The notes under the pieces were generated by a model, which had not been told where the DNA came from, did not search any database, and was given only the letters and a program-made list of their open reading frames with translations. Shown piece by piece: positions 1-8,275 of a stretch of 64,000 bases of DNA. The DNA is from Alphaproteobacteria bacterium. GTDB lineage: Bacteria; Pseudomonadota; Alphaproteobacteria; Rhodobacterales; Rhodobacteraceae. Each line of letters starts with the position of its first letter. The stretch's first letter is position 1. A program made the translations under genes and the position numbers. The stretch covers positions 248,001 to 312,000 of the forward strand of contig JAUIFH010000002.1 in assembly GCA_030429495.1 (NCBI GenBank). Direction: 5' to 3'.

Positions 1-67
1 GCATGGTTTCGGCCAGTTCGTGGTAGGCGGCAAGCTTCTCCTTCTCGGATTTGGTCTGTCGGGTCAT
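1..67 (-). CDS. 5' end of an unidentified gene (partial)
   Basis: Only the first 22 codons lie in the window; the reading frame runs off the left edge. The visible peptide begins MTRQTKSEKEKLAAYHELAE and is charged and probably helical. A good ribosome binding site (GGAGG, 6 bases before the ATG) on the minus strand supports a true start, and the gene is divergent from lolA. Too little is visible to name a family. Confidence 0.55.
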   Translation of the reverse strand, partial: MTRQTKSEKEKLAAYHELAETM

Positions 68-215
68 TTCGGCCTCCGAACGCGGGGCCCCAATGATCGC
101 CCGGGGGGTGTGAAAAGGCGGTTTCCCGCCCGCGCGGTCCGTAGCTACGGAAAACCTACGGCTTTGTGACGGCTCCGTTATGGCATAACGACGCCGTCTG
201 ACCTAGATAGGGGCC

Positions 216-824
216 ATGAGATACGCCCTCCTCCTCGCGCCCCTCGCCCTCGCGTTCAGCGTCGGCACGGCCTGTGCCGAAAAGCTGCCGCTCGGCAAGA
301 TTTCGGCCTATTTCAACAGCCTGAAGACGGCCGAGACCGATTTCCGGCAGATCAACAGCGACGGCTCCACCTCCTCCGGTCGCCTGATCATCCACCGCCC
401 CGGAAGGATGCGTTTCGAATACGGCCCCCCCGACCGCACCCTGGTCCTGGCATCGGGGGGTCAAGTAGCTGTTTTTGATACGAAATCCAATCAGCCGCCC
501 GAGCAGTATCCGCTGAAGAAGACCCCCCTGAACCTGATCCTCGCGAGCCGCGTCGACCTTTCGCGCGCGAAGATGGTGGTGGGTCACGGCGAAGCGAACG
601 GCCTTACCATCGTCACCGCGCAGGACCCCGAACACCCCGAACTCGGCACGATCCAGATGGCCTTCTCCGCCAACCCGGTCGAGCTGAAGCAATGGGTGGT
701 GACCGACGAGGCCGGCAGCCGGACGACGGTGATCCTCAACGGCCTGAAAGCGGGCGGAAACTACGCCTCCTCGCTTTTTTCCATCAACTCCGAAGTGCAA
801 CGCAACCAGCGTCGCAAGAAATAG
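216..824 (+). CDS. lolA: Outer-membrane lipoprotein carrier protein LolA
   Basis: A 202-residue periplasmic protein with a cleavable signal peptide (hydrophobic core at residues 4-20, cleavage after about ACA-21). The mature part matches the LolA family: an N-terminal stretch with TAETDFRQINSDGSTSSGRL, then the RPGRMRFEY motif typical of LolA where the strand lining the lipid cavity begins. LolA carries lipoproteins released by the LolCDE ABC transporter across the periplasm to the outer-membrane receptor. Many alphaproteobacteria, as here, lack an obvious neighbouring LolB. The gene stands alone, divergent from the partial gene at the left edge and convergent with the transglycosylase lipoprotein, whose stop lies 3 bases away. 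Confidence 0.9.
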   Translation: MRYALLLAPLALAFSVGTACAEKLPLGKISAYFNSLKTAETDFRQINSDGSTSSGRLIIHRPGRMRFEYGPPDRTLVLASGGQVAVFDTKSNQPPEQYPLKKTPLNLILASRVDLSRAKMVVGHGEANGLTIVTAQDPEHPELGTIQMAFSANPVELKQWVVTDEAGSRTTVILNGLKAGGNYASSLFSINSEVQRNQRRKK

Positions 825-827
825 GGC

Positions 828-1409
828 CTACAGCTTGCCGCAGGCGATGAGCTGGCGCTGATACAGTTCCGCCCGGCTCCCCACCTCGGCCGCGACGCGC
901 AGCAGCCACGCCTTCTGCATGTGGCTGCCGCGCGAATAGCCGGTCTGGCCTTCGTGATAGGCGAGATACTGGCTCGTCGCGTCCCATTTGGAGATGCCGA
1001 GCTTCTTTTCGGACTGATCCATGTACCAGCCCATGAAATCCGTGGCATCGGTGATCTTGTTGCGCCGCGCGCCATAGCGGCGGGTCGATTTCTGGTAGTC
1101 TTCCCAGGTGCCGTCGAGCGCCTGGCTGTATCCGAAGGCAGAGCTCTGACGACCCATCGGAATCACCCCGAGTGTATAGCGGTGTGGCGTCTTCGCATTG
1201 CTCACGAATTTGGATTCCTGGTAGATCGTCGCCATCTGAACATGGACCGGAACGCCCCAGCGACTCTCGGCGCGCTGCATCGCCGACAGGTATTTCGGGC
1301 GCTGGTCGAGGATGGAGCAGGCACTATCAAGGTTGCGTGGCGCGGAATTGTTGCCCCCGCCGCAGGATACCAACAACAACAGGACTCCCATCCGGAGGAA
1401 TCTGCTCAT
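828..1409 (-). CDS. Lytic transglycosylase (SLT-fold) lipoprotein
   Basis: A 193-residue protein. The start at 1409 is chosen over longer in-frame starts because it gives a clean lipoprotein signal: a hydrophobic helix ending in LLVSC, with the lipidated cysteine at residue 16. The remainder looks like a goose-type/SLT lysozyme fold: YQESKF carries the likely catalytic glutamate (E65), and a GYSQA motif and a YHEGQTGY segment follow, as in SLT family proteins. Predicted role is cleavage of peptidoglycan glycan strands from the inner face of the outer membrane, or from the inner membrane if a Lol-avoidance signal operates. It is convergent with lolA. The catalytic assignment is by motif only. 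Confidence 0.8.
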   Translation of the reverse strand: MSRFLRMGVLLLLVSCGGGNNSAPRNLDSACSILDQRPKYLSAMQRAESRWGVPVHVQMATIYQESKFVSNAKTPHRYTLGVIPMGRQSSAFGYSQALDGTWEDYQKSTRRYGARRNKITDATDFMGWYMDQSEKKLGISKWDATSQYLAYHEGQTGYSRGSHMQKAWLLRVAAEVGSRAELYQRQLIACGKL

Positions 1410-1668
1410 TCTGCCTCGCTCGATCTTGTTTTTCGCCAGTTTATGAGATTTTACCGCCCGAGGAAACGACAAAGAGCGCGGTCGGCGCGGTCGCGGGCGA
1501 CACAACTTCGCGATGTGGTGCGGTCTTTGCGGGGGCGGTGCGTGTGGTCATGTGGGGCGGGGCAGACTGTCGGCCCCGTGTTCACAGACTGTTTCCGGCC
1601 GGAATCGCGGTCGGGAATGGACATCACCCCGCGAAAAAGGCTAATTTGTCAAGGGGGCTAAAGGCGTT

Positions 1669-1995
1669 ATGTTGAAGACTTGCGCGAAATATCATCTCGG
1701 ACAGGTGGTGCGGCATCGGCGGCATCCGTTTCGTGGTGTTATCTTCGATGTCGACGCGATGTTCAGCAATACCGAGGAATGGTACGCCGCGATCCCGGAG
1801 GACAGCCGCCCCGCGAAGGAACAGCCTTTCTACCACCTTCTCGCCGAGAATGACGAAAGCTACTACGTTGCCTACGTGTCGGAGCAGAACCTTGTCGCCG
1901 ACAGTTCGGGCGAGCCGGTGGATCATCCTGACCTGCACGACCTGTTCGGCGATTTCGAGGATGGTCGCTATCCTCTCCACTTCAATCTGAACTGA
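1669..1995 (+). CDS. hspQ: Heat shock protein HspQ (YccV-like, hemimethylated-DNA-binding domain)
   Basis: The 108-residue protein matches the HspQ/YccV family over its whole length: KYHLGQVVRHRRHPFRGVIF near the start, D-V-D just after it, and PFYHLLAENDE in the middle are the family's signature segments. In enterobacteria HspQ is a heat-shock protein that acts as a specificity factor for Lon and binds hemimethylated DNA; that role is known for the family and not shown here. It is a single-gene unit with about 260 bases upstream; I did not recognise a heat-shock sigma-factor promoter there. Confidence 0.85.
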   Translation: MLKTCAKYHLGQVVRHRRHPFRGVIFDVDAMFSNTEEWYAAIPEDSRPAKEQPFYHLLAENDESYYVAYVSEQNLVADSSGEPVDHPDLHDLFGDFEDGRYPLHFNLN

Positions 1996-2553
1996 TTGTA
2001 TCGGTCGCGCGGTGCTTGTGGCGCCCTTGCCGGACGATGAGGACCGCTCTCAGTGGATTGCGCGGCCGCTCAATCAAACATCCTTAATCGATCACTGCCT
2101 GCAATCGCTCTTCGCGCAACCGTCCTGGGTGGCGCCGTTGAACCGGTGATCGGGGGAAAAAGAAAACCTCGGCGCCGCGCAATGGGTGGGGGCTGTTGAA
2201 CGCGACGCCGAGGGAAGCCTTTCGCAGCTACAAGGCCAGTTTCACGTCACTTTCCGGCCGAGTTGGGGAGGCAATGCGGCATATTTGCGGCGCGCTGACC
2301 CGTCGCCAGTACGTACTTCCAGCCTGAGGATCGGTTTCCGATGTCGGGCTCCTGAGTGACAAGTAATTGAATAATATTGAAATTCATGGTTCTCTGGCGG
2401 GTGCGAACGAGCGCATCGAAGCGCCGGTCTTGGTGTGGCGCGTTCCGAACCCGTTCCCGGGCGGTGGACGACCCGCAGGCCCCTCCAGGAATCAGGGCGA
2501 ATCGTCATTGCCAGTGTTGTCGGCGCGGGAAGCCGTCAGGAAAACCGTGTTTC
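1996..2553. other. 558-base gene-free stretch
   Basis: No open frame here has a recognisable protein family, good ribosome binding site or sensible codon pattern; the frames present look like chance openings in GC-rich DNA. It contains one possible stem-loop (2168-2212) and an AT-rich patch near 2360-2390. No tRNA, 4.5S, 6S or tmRNA motif was found by eye. Confidence 0.5.
2168..2212 (+). ncRNA. Possible structured RNA / stem-loop in gene-free region
   Basis: CTCGGCG at 2168-2174 pairs with CGCCGAG at 2206-2212, and after a single mismatch CGCG (2176-2179) pairs with CGCG (2201-2204), giving an 11-bp interrupted stem with a purine-rich 21-base loop. It is preceded by an A-rich run. It could be part of an unannotated small RNA or merely chance pairing in GC-rich DNA. 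No promoter or U-tract terminator is evident. Confidence 0.2.
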
Positions 2554-3021
2554 TCAGCGGCGGAGCGGGATCCTGAAAACCAAAATATTCCGTCCGTTGC
2601 TGCGCGTGTAGTCGAGCCCATCGGTCAGATGGAAAATCAGCGCCCAGCCCCATCCGCCCTCCGGAAAGTCGGCCCGATACGGTGCTCCCGGAAGATGCAC
2701 GTTCGGCAGTACACGGCCGGGCATCGGCCGTCCGTGATCTTCGATCCGGCAGGTCAGCCCCATTCCTTCATGTCGCAGATGAAGCGCGATCAGACCGGGC
2801 GCCATGTCCGAATAGGCGTGTTCGGTAATGTTGTTCAAAACCTCCGCCAGCGCCAGTTCCAGTGCGCCCGCCTCGTCCGGCGTCATGCAGTGGGCGAACC
2901 GGGTCATTACCCGGCGCAGCGCCTCGCGAACGGCAAATGGCTCCGCCCGGAATTGCAGATCGAGCGCGTCCGATCCTTCCTCCGCACCGGATCGCTTCGC
3001 TATAGCGGGATCAGGGTGCAT
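2554..3021 (-). CDS. RsbW-type anti-sigma regulatory kinase (HATPase_c_2)
   Basis: A 155-residue cytoplasmic ATP-binding protein of the GHKL family. The N-box is EVLNNITEHAY, the G1 box IEDHGRPMP, and the G2 region GGWGWALI, all as in RsbW/SpoIIAB serine kinases. Members phosphorylate a STAS-domain antagonist and bind a sigma factor or other partner. Its start overlaps the stop of the upstream STAS gene by 11 bases, so the two are translationally coupled and almost certainly partners. No sigma factor, SpoIIE-type phosphatase or receiver gene sits beside the pair, so the target must be encoded elsewhere. Confidence 0.85.
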   Translation of the reverse strand: MHPDPAIAKRSGAEEGSDALDLQFRAEPFAVREALRRVMTRFAHCMTPDEAGALELALAEVLNNITEHAYSDMAPGLIALHLRHEGMGLTCRIEDHGRPMPGRVLPNVHLPGAPYRADFPEGGWGWALIFHLTDGLDYTRSNGRNILVFRIPLRR

Positions 3022-3349
3022 TCCCGCAGCCCGGCACCGGTGCGTGCATGTGGATCGGGAACACGCTGTCCATCCGCGTCAGATGGAACACCTTGCCCAC
3101 ATTCGGCGTCAGCGCCGCCAGTTCAAGCTGGCGTTCGGGCGCGAGGAACTTCATCACGGAGACGATCGCGCCAAGCCCGGAACTGTCGAGGAAGTTCACT
3201 TGCCCGAGGTCGAGGATAACCACCCCGCCCGGCCCGGCGGCCAGTTCCCGCATCCGGTCCTTGAACTGGATCGCTATCGCGGCGTCGATACGTTCTTCCC
3301 TCACACGAACCACCAGCGCGTCGCCGACGGATTCCGAGACGATATCCAT
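3011..3349 (-). CDS. STAS-domain anti-sigma-factor antagonist
   Basis: A 112-residue single STAS domain of the SpoIIAA/RsbV type. The phosphorylation loop is visible as NFLDSSGLGAIV, with a serine in the DSSG motif expected to be phosphorylated by the partner kinase. A strong ribosome binding site (GGAGGGTGAGCA before ATG) supports the start. It is first in a two-gene operon with the RsbW-type kinase downstream (11-base overlap). In the usual partner-switch, dephosphorylated antagonist binds the kinase and frees its target. Confidence 0.88.
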   Translation of the reverse strand: MDIVSESVGDALVVRVREERIDAAIAIQFKDRMRELAAGPGGVVILDLGQVNFLDSSGLGAIVSVMKFLAPERQLELAALTPNVGKVFHLTRMDSVFPIHMHAPVPGCGNAP

Positions 3350-3542
3350 TGCTCACCCTCCTTCATTCACCGGAAGGCTAGACGCCAATCCTTACCATTC
3401 GGTATGCCTTTGATCTGTTGTCCGACCGAAGGGACCGGATATGGCAGGGCCGCGCAAGACGCCCCTGGCTTCTTCGTCGTCGAAATACCCTTCGGCCTTC
3501 AGAGGGTGGAAATCCCCCGGCCGCCGGCCTACAGGAGATCAC

Positions 3543-3998
3543 ATGAACGTCGACTATCCCACTCTTGCCGCGGTGATCGGCAGTCTCGCTGAAGGCGAAA
3601 CCGACGAGGTCGCGCTGATGGCGACCGTCGCCTGTGAGGTCCACCATTCCGACGACCGTTTCGACTGGACCGGCTTCTATCGTGTCAGCGGCCCGTCGAT
3701 GCTGAAGATCGGCCCCTATCAGGGCGGGCACGGATGCCTCGCGATTCCGTTCGACAAAGGCGTTTGCGGTGCGGCCGCGCGAACCGGCACGATCCAGATC
3801 GTCGCCGATGTCGAGGCGTTCCCTGGCCATATCGCCTGTTCCTCCACCACGCGGTCGGAGATCGTCCTGCCGGTCTTCGGCAAGGGCGGGCGGCTTATCG
3901 GTGTTTTCGACATCGACAGCGACCAGCCGGATGCCTTTTCCTCGGCGGATGGGCGCGGGCTGGAAGCGATCCTCAGATCGGTTTTCGGCGCGCTCTGA
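3543..3998 (+). CDS. msrC: Free methionine-(R)-sulfoxide reductase (GAF-fold)
   Basis: A 151-residue GAF-domain enzyme that reduces free L-methionine-(R)-S-oxide. All three cysteines of the E. coli enzyme (84, 94 and 118) are conserved with identical spacing: C65 (HGCLAIPF), C75 (GVCG) and C99 (HIACS). The SEIVLPVF and GVFDIDSDQPDAF segments are also typical of the family. The start at 3543 is preceded by AGGAGATCAC; a longer in-frame extension upstream has no ribosome binding site and no family similarity. It protects against oxidative damage in the cytoplasm. The GFA gene follows 43 bases later on the same strand. Confidence 0.92.
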   Translation: MNVDYPTLAAVIGSLAEGETDEVALMATVACEVHHSDDRFDWTGFYRVSGPSMLKIGPYQGGHGCLAIPFDKGVCGAAARTGTIQIVADVEAFPGHIACSSTTRSEIVLPVFGKGGRLIGVFDIDSDQPDAFSSADGRGLEAILRSVFGAL

Positions 3999-4041
3999 CG
4001 TAGCTCTTGGCGCGCGCCGCGCGGTTTGCCATTCTCGTTCG

Positions 4042-4827
4042 ATGAGCGGTCGCGATCTTCATTCAGGAAGCTGTCTGTGCGGCGGCGTGGCGTTCACTGT
4101 TAGGGGCCCGCTGCCGCCGGTCGTCGCCTGCCACTGCACCCAATGCCGCCGGACCTCCGGCCATGTCTGGGCCGCGACCACGGTGCCAGACGAACGCTTT
4201 GAACTGATCACGGCATCGACGCTTTGCTGGTATCGTTCCTCCGAGGCGGTGGAGCGGGGGTTCTGCGGCCATTGCGGCGCCAGCCTGTTCTGGCGGCCCC
4301 TCGGGTCCGGCACGATCTATGTGGCGGGCGGGGCCCTCGACGGCGCTATGGACCTTCACGTCGGCGAACACTGGTTCACCGGGGATGCGGGCGACTACTA
4401 CTGCCCCGAAGGGCCGCCCCCGGCCCAGGTCATCGCGCCGCCCTCCGGGCTTGACTGTTCCTGCCTTTGTGGGGCCGTACGCTTCGGCCTGCCTGGCCCC
4501 GCCGGCGCGATCACCGCGTGCCACTGCACCCAATGCCGCAAGCTCTCGGGCCACTACTCCGCCTCTTTCGATGCTGAGGAGGAAACGGTCCGCTGGCAAA
4601 GCCGTTCGGCCTTGGCCGAATACGAAACCCCGGGCGGCGGACGGCGGGGGTTCTGCTTCCGCTGCGGGTCGAGTCTCTGGTTCCGGTCCGCGCGGGGTGA
4701 ATTCTCGGTAGAGGCCGGCTCGGTCGTCGGGCCGACCGGCGGCCGCCTCGCGGAGCATATTTTCGTAGCCGACAAGGGCGACTACTACGTGATTGACGAT
4801 GGCCTGCCGCAATCGGATGGCGCCTGA
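4042..4827 (+). CDS. Tandem double-domain GFA (CENP-V/Gfa-type zinc) protein
   Basis: A 261-residue protein built from two copies of the GFA domain (glutathione-dependent formaldehyde-activating-like, CENP-V family), residues about 8-130 and 138-255. Each copy has the zinc cysteine set: CLCGG, ACHCTQCRR and CGHCG in copy one; CLCGA, ACHCTQCRK and CFRCG in copy two. Each copy ends in a similar motif (GDYYCPEG and GDYYVIDDG). Most family members have a single domain of about 120-150 residues, so this is an internal duplication. Biochemical function is uncertain: the formaldehyde-glutathione role is proven for only a few members. The ribosome binding site is weak. Confidence 0.85.
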   Translation: MSGRDLHSGSCLCGGVAFTVRGPLPPVVACHCTQCRRTSGHVWAATTVPDERFELITASTLCWYRSSEAVERGFCGHCGASLFWRPLGSGTIYVAGGALDGAMDLHVGEHWFTGDAGDYYCPEGPPPAQVIAPPSGLDCSCLCGAVRFGLPGPAGAITACHCTQCRKLSGHYSASFDAEEETVRWQSRSALAEYETPGGGRRGFCFRCGSSLWFRSARGEFSVEAGSVVGPTGGRLAEHIFVADKGDYYVIDDGLPQSDGA

Positions 4828-4851
4828 AGCGCCGCGTGCAGGACCGGCGCG

Positions 4852-5274
4852 TCAAAGCCGCCGGCTCGGCACCCACGCATAGCCGTTTTCGCAAAGGATG
4901 CAGCATTCCCGCAGCCCATGTGGTTTGTCGGCTGGCGCCTGAAGCAGAGTCGCATCCGGGAACGCCGCGGCCTGCGCGGCAGCCGCATCGGGGTCGGTTT
5001 CATAAAGCCGAATCTCGATCCCCGCGCCGCGCGGCCCGGCTTCGGGCAGGAGCGACGGCAGCGGGTGGGAGTGGTAGGTCGCATCGGCGTGCAACTGAAA
5101 GGCGTTGCCATGATAGGTCATGATCGCGAAATCGTCGGAAAGGCGATGCGCCTTCATGCCAAACACTGCCGTCAGAAATCCCGCGAGCGACCGCACATCA
5201 CGCACGAGCAGATTGAGCCCCATCCCGCTCAGCGACCGGCCGAAATCACCGGCATCGACCGTTTCGAAGTCCAT
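4852..5274 (-). CDS. VOC/glyoxalase-fold protein
   Basis: A 140-residue vicinal-oxygen-chelate protein: MGLNLLVRDVRSLAGFLTAV at residues 18-37 is the first beta-alpha unit of a glyoxalase/bleomycin-resistance module, and IEIRLYETDPDAAAAQAAAF near residue 90 begins the second. A strong ribosome binding site (GGGAGGATTCAGG) precedes the ATG. Substrate cannot be inferred. It is convergent with the GFA gene (24 bases between stops) and divergent from the LysE-family gene. Confidence 0.75.
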   Translation of the reverse strand: MDFETVDAGDFGRSLSGMGLNLLVRDVRSLAGFLTAVFGMKAHRLSDDFAIMTYHGNAFQLHADATYHSHPLPSLLPEAGPRGAGIEIRLYETDPDAAAAQAAAFPDATLLQAPADKPHGLRECCILCENGYAWVPSRRL

Positions 5275-5407
5275 CCTGAATCCTCCCGATACCTCGGACG
5301 CTGACAGTCCCCGACCCGACCGTCAATGCGCTGCTTGCGGGCAGGGGCTTGACCCCGCGCGCACTTTCGGTCAGCGCTGGTCGCCATCCCTTCCCGGAGT
5401 GCGGCAG

Positions 5408-6031
5408 ATGTGGGATCTGATCCAGGCCTTTCCGACAGAAAGCCTGCTCGCCTTCACGCTGGGCGGGCTGATCCTCAATTTCGCGCCCGGTCAGGATGTC
5501 TTCTTCGCGACGGCCTGCGGCATTCAGGGCGGCCCGCGCGCCGGGGCAATGGCGGGCCTTGGCGTCGGGCTGGGCGCCGTCTGGCACGTTACCCTGGCCG
5601 CACTCGGCCTGTCCGCCGTGATCGCCGCTCATCCCGGCGTGCTGGATGCGATCCGCTGGGCCGGGGCCGGCTATCTTTTGTGGCTTGCCTGGAAAAGCTG
5701 GCGCGCCGGTGCCCCGACCGACCGGGTCAGGGGCGTCATGTCGCCGCGCCGCGCCGTTCTGCGCGGCTTCCTTTCGAACGCGCTGAATCCGAAGCCGGTG
5801 CTTTTCATCCTTGCGTTCCTGCCCCAGTTCACGCGGCCGGAATACGGGCCGATCTGGCAGCAGGTTCTTCTTCTCGGCGGTATCTTCGGTATCACCGGGA
5901 CGATCGTCACGATGGGCTACGGCGTGATCGCGGGCGTTCTTGGCAGTCGTGTCGGTCACCGGCTCGGCGTGCTCAACCGGGTTGCAGCGGTGATGTTCGC
6001 GGGCCTTGCGGCAAAACTTGTTACGGAGTGA
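5408..6031 (+). CDS. LysE/RhtB-family amino-acid exporter
   Basis: A 207-residue inner-membrane protein with about six hydrophobic segments. The N-terminal LNFAPGQDVFFAT segment is the LysE/RhtB signature (NPGP in most relatives, here FAPGQD), followed by a glycine-rich second helix (GAMAGLGVGLG) and SNALNPKPVLFILAFLPQF, also typical. The family exports amino acids such as homoserine, threonine or lysine; the substrate here is unknown. The start at 5408 has GGAG 10 bases upstream. The homocysteine methyltransferase starts 5 bases after its stop, so the two are probably co-transcribed, hinting at amino-acid or homocysteine balance (inference). Confidence 0.85.
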   Translation: MWDLIQAFPTESLLAFTLGGLILNFAPGQDVFFATACGIQGGPRAGAMAGLGVGLGAVWHVTLAALGLSAVIAAHPGVLDAIRWAGAGYLLWLAWKSWRAGAPTDRVRGVMSPRRAVLRGFLSNALNPKPVLFILAFLPQFTRPEYGPIWQQVLLLGGIFGITGTIVTMGYGVIAGVLGSRVGHRLGVLNRVAAVMFAGLAAKLVTE

Positions 6032-6035
6032 GACG

Positions 6036-6932
6036 ATGACCGAGATCACGCTACTGGATGGCGGAATGGGGCAGGAACTGCTCGCCCGGTCGGGCGATAC
6101 GCCCACGCCGCTCTGGGCCACGCAGGTGATGATGGATCATCCCGGCATCGTCCATGATGTCCACGCTGCCTATTTCGCGGCGGGGGCAACGGTTGCGACG
6201 ACGAATACCTATGCCATTCACCACGACCGGCTGTTGAAGGCCGGTATCGACGACCGGTTTGCCGCGCTTCACATGCAGGCGCTGGCCGAAGCTTCTGCGG
6301 CGCGGGCCGAGAATGGTGCCGGCCGGATTGCCGGGTCGCTCGGTCCGCTCGTCGCATCCTACCGGCCCGATACCCATCCGCCGCATTCCGAAGCGGTCGC
6401 GAAATATTCCGAGATCGCGGGCCTTCTGGCCCCGGCCATCGACTTCTTTCTCGCCGAGACTGTCGCGTCACTCGCCCACGCGGCTGCGGTGCTCGAAGGT
6501 GCGAAGGTCGGCGGCCGACCGGTCTGGTTGTCGGTGACGGTCGACGATGAGGACGGGTCCCGCCTGCGCTCGGGCGAGCCGGTGTCCGCGCTTGGCCCGG
6601 TTCTCGCCCAACACGGCGCGGCCGCGGTCTTGGCCAACTGCTCCGCACCCGAGGCTATGGCGGCCGCGCTTAAGGAGCTTTCGGCATTTAGGCTGCCCTT
6701 CGGCGCCTATGCGAACGGGTTCCAGCAGATCACCAAGGACTTCCTGAAGGACAGCCCGACCGTCGATGCGCTTCACGCCCGGCCCGAAATGACACCGGCG
6801 CGCTATGCCGATTTCGCGATGCGCTGGGTCGACGTGGGGGCGACGATCATTGGCGGCTGCTGTGAGACTGGCCCCGCCCATATCGCCGAGATCGCGCGGC
6901 GTCTGACAGCGGCCGGGCACAGGATCGTCTGA
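6036..6932 (+). CDS. Homocysteine S-methyltransferase family protein
   Basis: A 298-residue cytoplasmic (beta-alpha)8 barrel. It begins with the family's LLDGGMGQEL motif; the zinc-binding cysteines are in VLANCSAP (about residue 204) and GGCCET (about residues 277-279). Enzymes of this type (MmuM, BHMT and MetH N-terminal domain) transfer a methyl group from S-methylmethionine, SAM or a betaine to homocysteine; which donor is used here is not visible. Ribosome binding site ACGGAGTGAGACG. It follows the LysE-like exporter by 4 bases. Confidence 0.85.
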   Translation: MTEITLLDGGMGQELLARSGDTPTPLWATQVMMDHPGIVHDVHAAYFAAGATVATTNTYAIHHDRLLKAGIDDRFAALHMQALAEASAARAENGAGRIAGSLGPLVASYRPDTHPPHSEAVAKYSEIAGLLAPAIDFFLAETVASLAHAAAVLEGAKVGGRPVWLSVTVDDEDGSRLRSGEPVSALGPVLAQHGAAAVLANCSAPEAMAAALKELSAFRLPFGAYANGFQQITKDFLKDSPTVDALHARPEMTPARYADFAMRWVDVGATIIGGCCETGPAHIAEIARRLTAAGHRIV

Positions 6933-6983
6933 TACGCCACCGGGGCTGGCCCTGCCGCCGCGCTCCGTGCTATCGCCCGGCGG

Positions 6984-7640
6984 ATGAGCGATGCCGCCTA
7001 CAACCCGCCCGACACTCCGCTGACGGTGCTTCACTCCGATCACGCGATCATCGTCGTCGACAAGCCCGCCGGGCTCCTCTCCGTTCCCGGCAAGGGAGAG
7101 GAACTGGCCGATTGCCTCATCGCCCGCATCCAGAAAGTCCATCCCGAGGCGCTTCTGGTCCATCGGCTGGACCGCGACACATCGGGCGTCATGGTTTTCG
7201 CGCTGACCCGTCACGCGCAGCGGGAACTCTCCGCCCAGTTTGAGGCGCGGCGCACGAAGAAAGCCTATCGCGCCAGGCTTTGGGGGTATCTGGAGCCGAA
7301 GGAGGGCCGTGTCGATCTGCCGCTGATCGTCGACTGGCCGAACCGGCCGCGCCAGCATGTCGATCCGGTAAACGGCAAGCCGGCCCAGACCGACTGGAAA
7401 GTCCTGGGCCACGAGGGCGACGGCACGACCCGTGTCCGGTTGTTTCCGCTTACCGGGCGCAGCCACCAGTTGCGGGTCCACATGAAAGAGACGGGCCACC
7501 CCATCCTCGGCGATCTGCTTTACGCCGATGGTGCCGCGCGCGACTTTCCACGGCTGATGCTTCATGCCGAAAGCTTGCGCTTCAATCATCCCGAGACCGG
7601 TAGGGGCATGACCTTTGCCGCGCCCTGTCCCTTTCGATGA
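6984..7640 (+). CDS. rluA: Pseudouridine synthase RluA (23S rRNA 746 / tRNA 32)
   Basis: A 218-residue RluA-family enzyme. The catalytic motif HRLDRDTSG places the nucleophilic aspartate at residue 63. The family features VVDKPAGLLSVPGK, IVDWPNRPRQHVD and LTGRSHQLRVHM are all present; the DWPNRPRQ segment and the short length without an S4 domain fit RluA rather than RluC/D. It isomerises U746 in 23S rRNA and U32 in several tRNAs in E. coli. Its stop codon overlaps the start of the DUF1643 gene (ATGA). Confidence 0.9.
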   Translation: MSDAAYNPPDTPLTVLHSDHAIIVVDKPAGLLSVPGKGEELADCLIARIQKVHPEALLVHRLDRDTSGVMVFALTRHAQRELSAQFEARRTKKAYRARLWGYLEPKEGRVDLPLIVDWPNRPRQHVDPVNGKPAQTDWKVLGHEGDGTTRVRLFPLTGRSHQLRVHMKETGHPILGDLLYADGAARDFPRLMLHAESLRFNHPETGRGMTFAAPCPFR

Positions 7641-8143
7641 TCACGCGCAGGCACGAAGCCGGGGCGCGTCGGTCCGTCGCGCTCTACTCGGATTGCGAGC
7701 GGTATCGCTACCTGCTTTCTCGTGACTGGGGCGAGGGTGGCCGGCTGCTCTATATCCTGCTCAATCCATCGACTGCGACGGAAGAGCGGAACGATCCGAC
7801 GATCGAGCGTTGCGAAAGACGGGCGCGGATGCTCGGGTTCTCCGGCTTCGCGGTCGCCAATCTCTTCGCCTTCCGCGCGACGGACCCGCGTGAGTTGAAG
7901 CGCGCCGACGATCCGGTCGGACCAGGGAATGACGCCGTGGTGATGGAGGCCGCAGCCGCCGCGGCGGCGGTTCTGTGCGGCTGGGGCGTCCACGGCGCCC
8001 ATCTTGTTCGCGGACCCGACCTTGCTGCCCGCTTGCGCGGCGCGGGCATCGCGACCGCACATCTTGGGCTGACACGCGACGGCCACCCACGCCATCCTCT
8101 GTACGTAGGCTATAAATGCGCCACGCAACCTTGGATTGTTTGA
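7637..8143 (+). CDS. DUF1643-domain protein
   Basis: A 168-residue protein of the DUF1643 family, recognised by YRYLLSRDWG, LLYILLNPSTATEERNDPT and CERRARMLGFSGFAVANLFA near the N-terminus, and a GWG motif near residue 115. The fold resembles uracil-DNA-glycosylase-like proteins in general layout, but no activity is established. It is translationally coupled to rluA by a 4-base overlap, suggesting an RNA or nucleotide related role (inference only). Confidence 0.82.
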   Translation: MITRRHEAGARRSVALYSDCERYRYLLSRDWGEGGRLLYILLNPSTATEERNDPTIERCERRARMLGFSGFAVANLFAFRATDPRELKRADDPVGPGNDAVVMEAAAAAAAVLCGWGVHGAHLVRGPDLAARLRGAGIATAHLGLTRDGHPRHPLYVGYKCATQPWIV

Positions 8144-8275
8144 AATAGTCAAAGAAATGCCTTGAATTGTATCAATCATACCCGCTGTTGCAGGAGTTTT
8201 TAAACTTCCGGCGCATGAATCGGGCGGGGTGACCGGCCGTCTGGGGCCGGCAGGTACAGGATCGGGGTGGGTGCT

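Noticed and set aside
2242-2508. Minus-strand frame of 88 codons in the gene-free region
   Set aside because: Poor start context, composition like other chance frames, no recognisable family.
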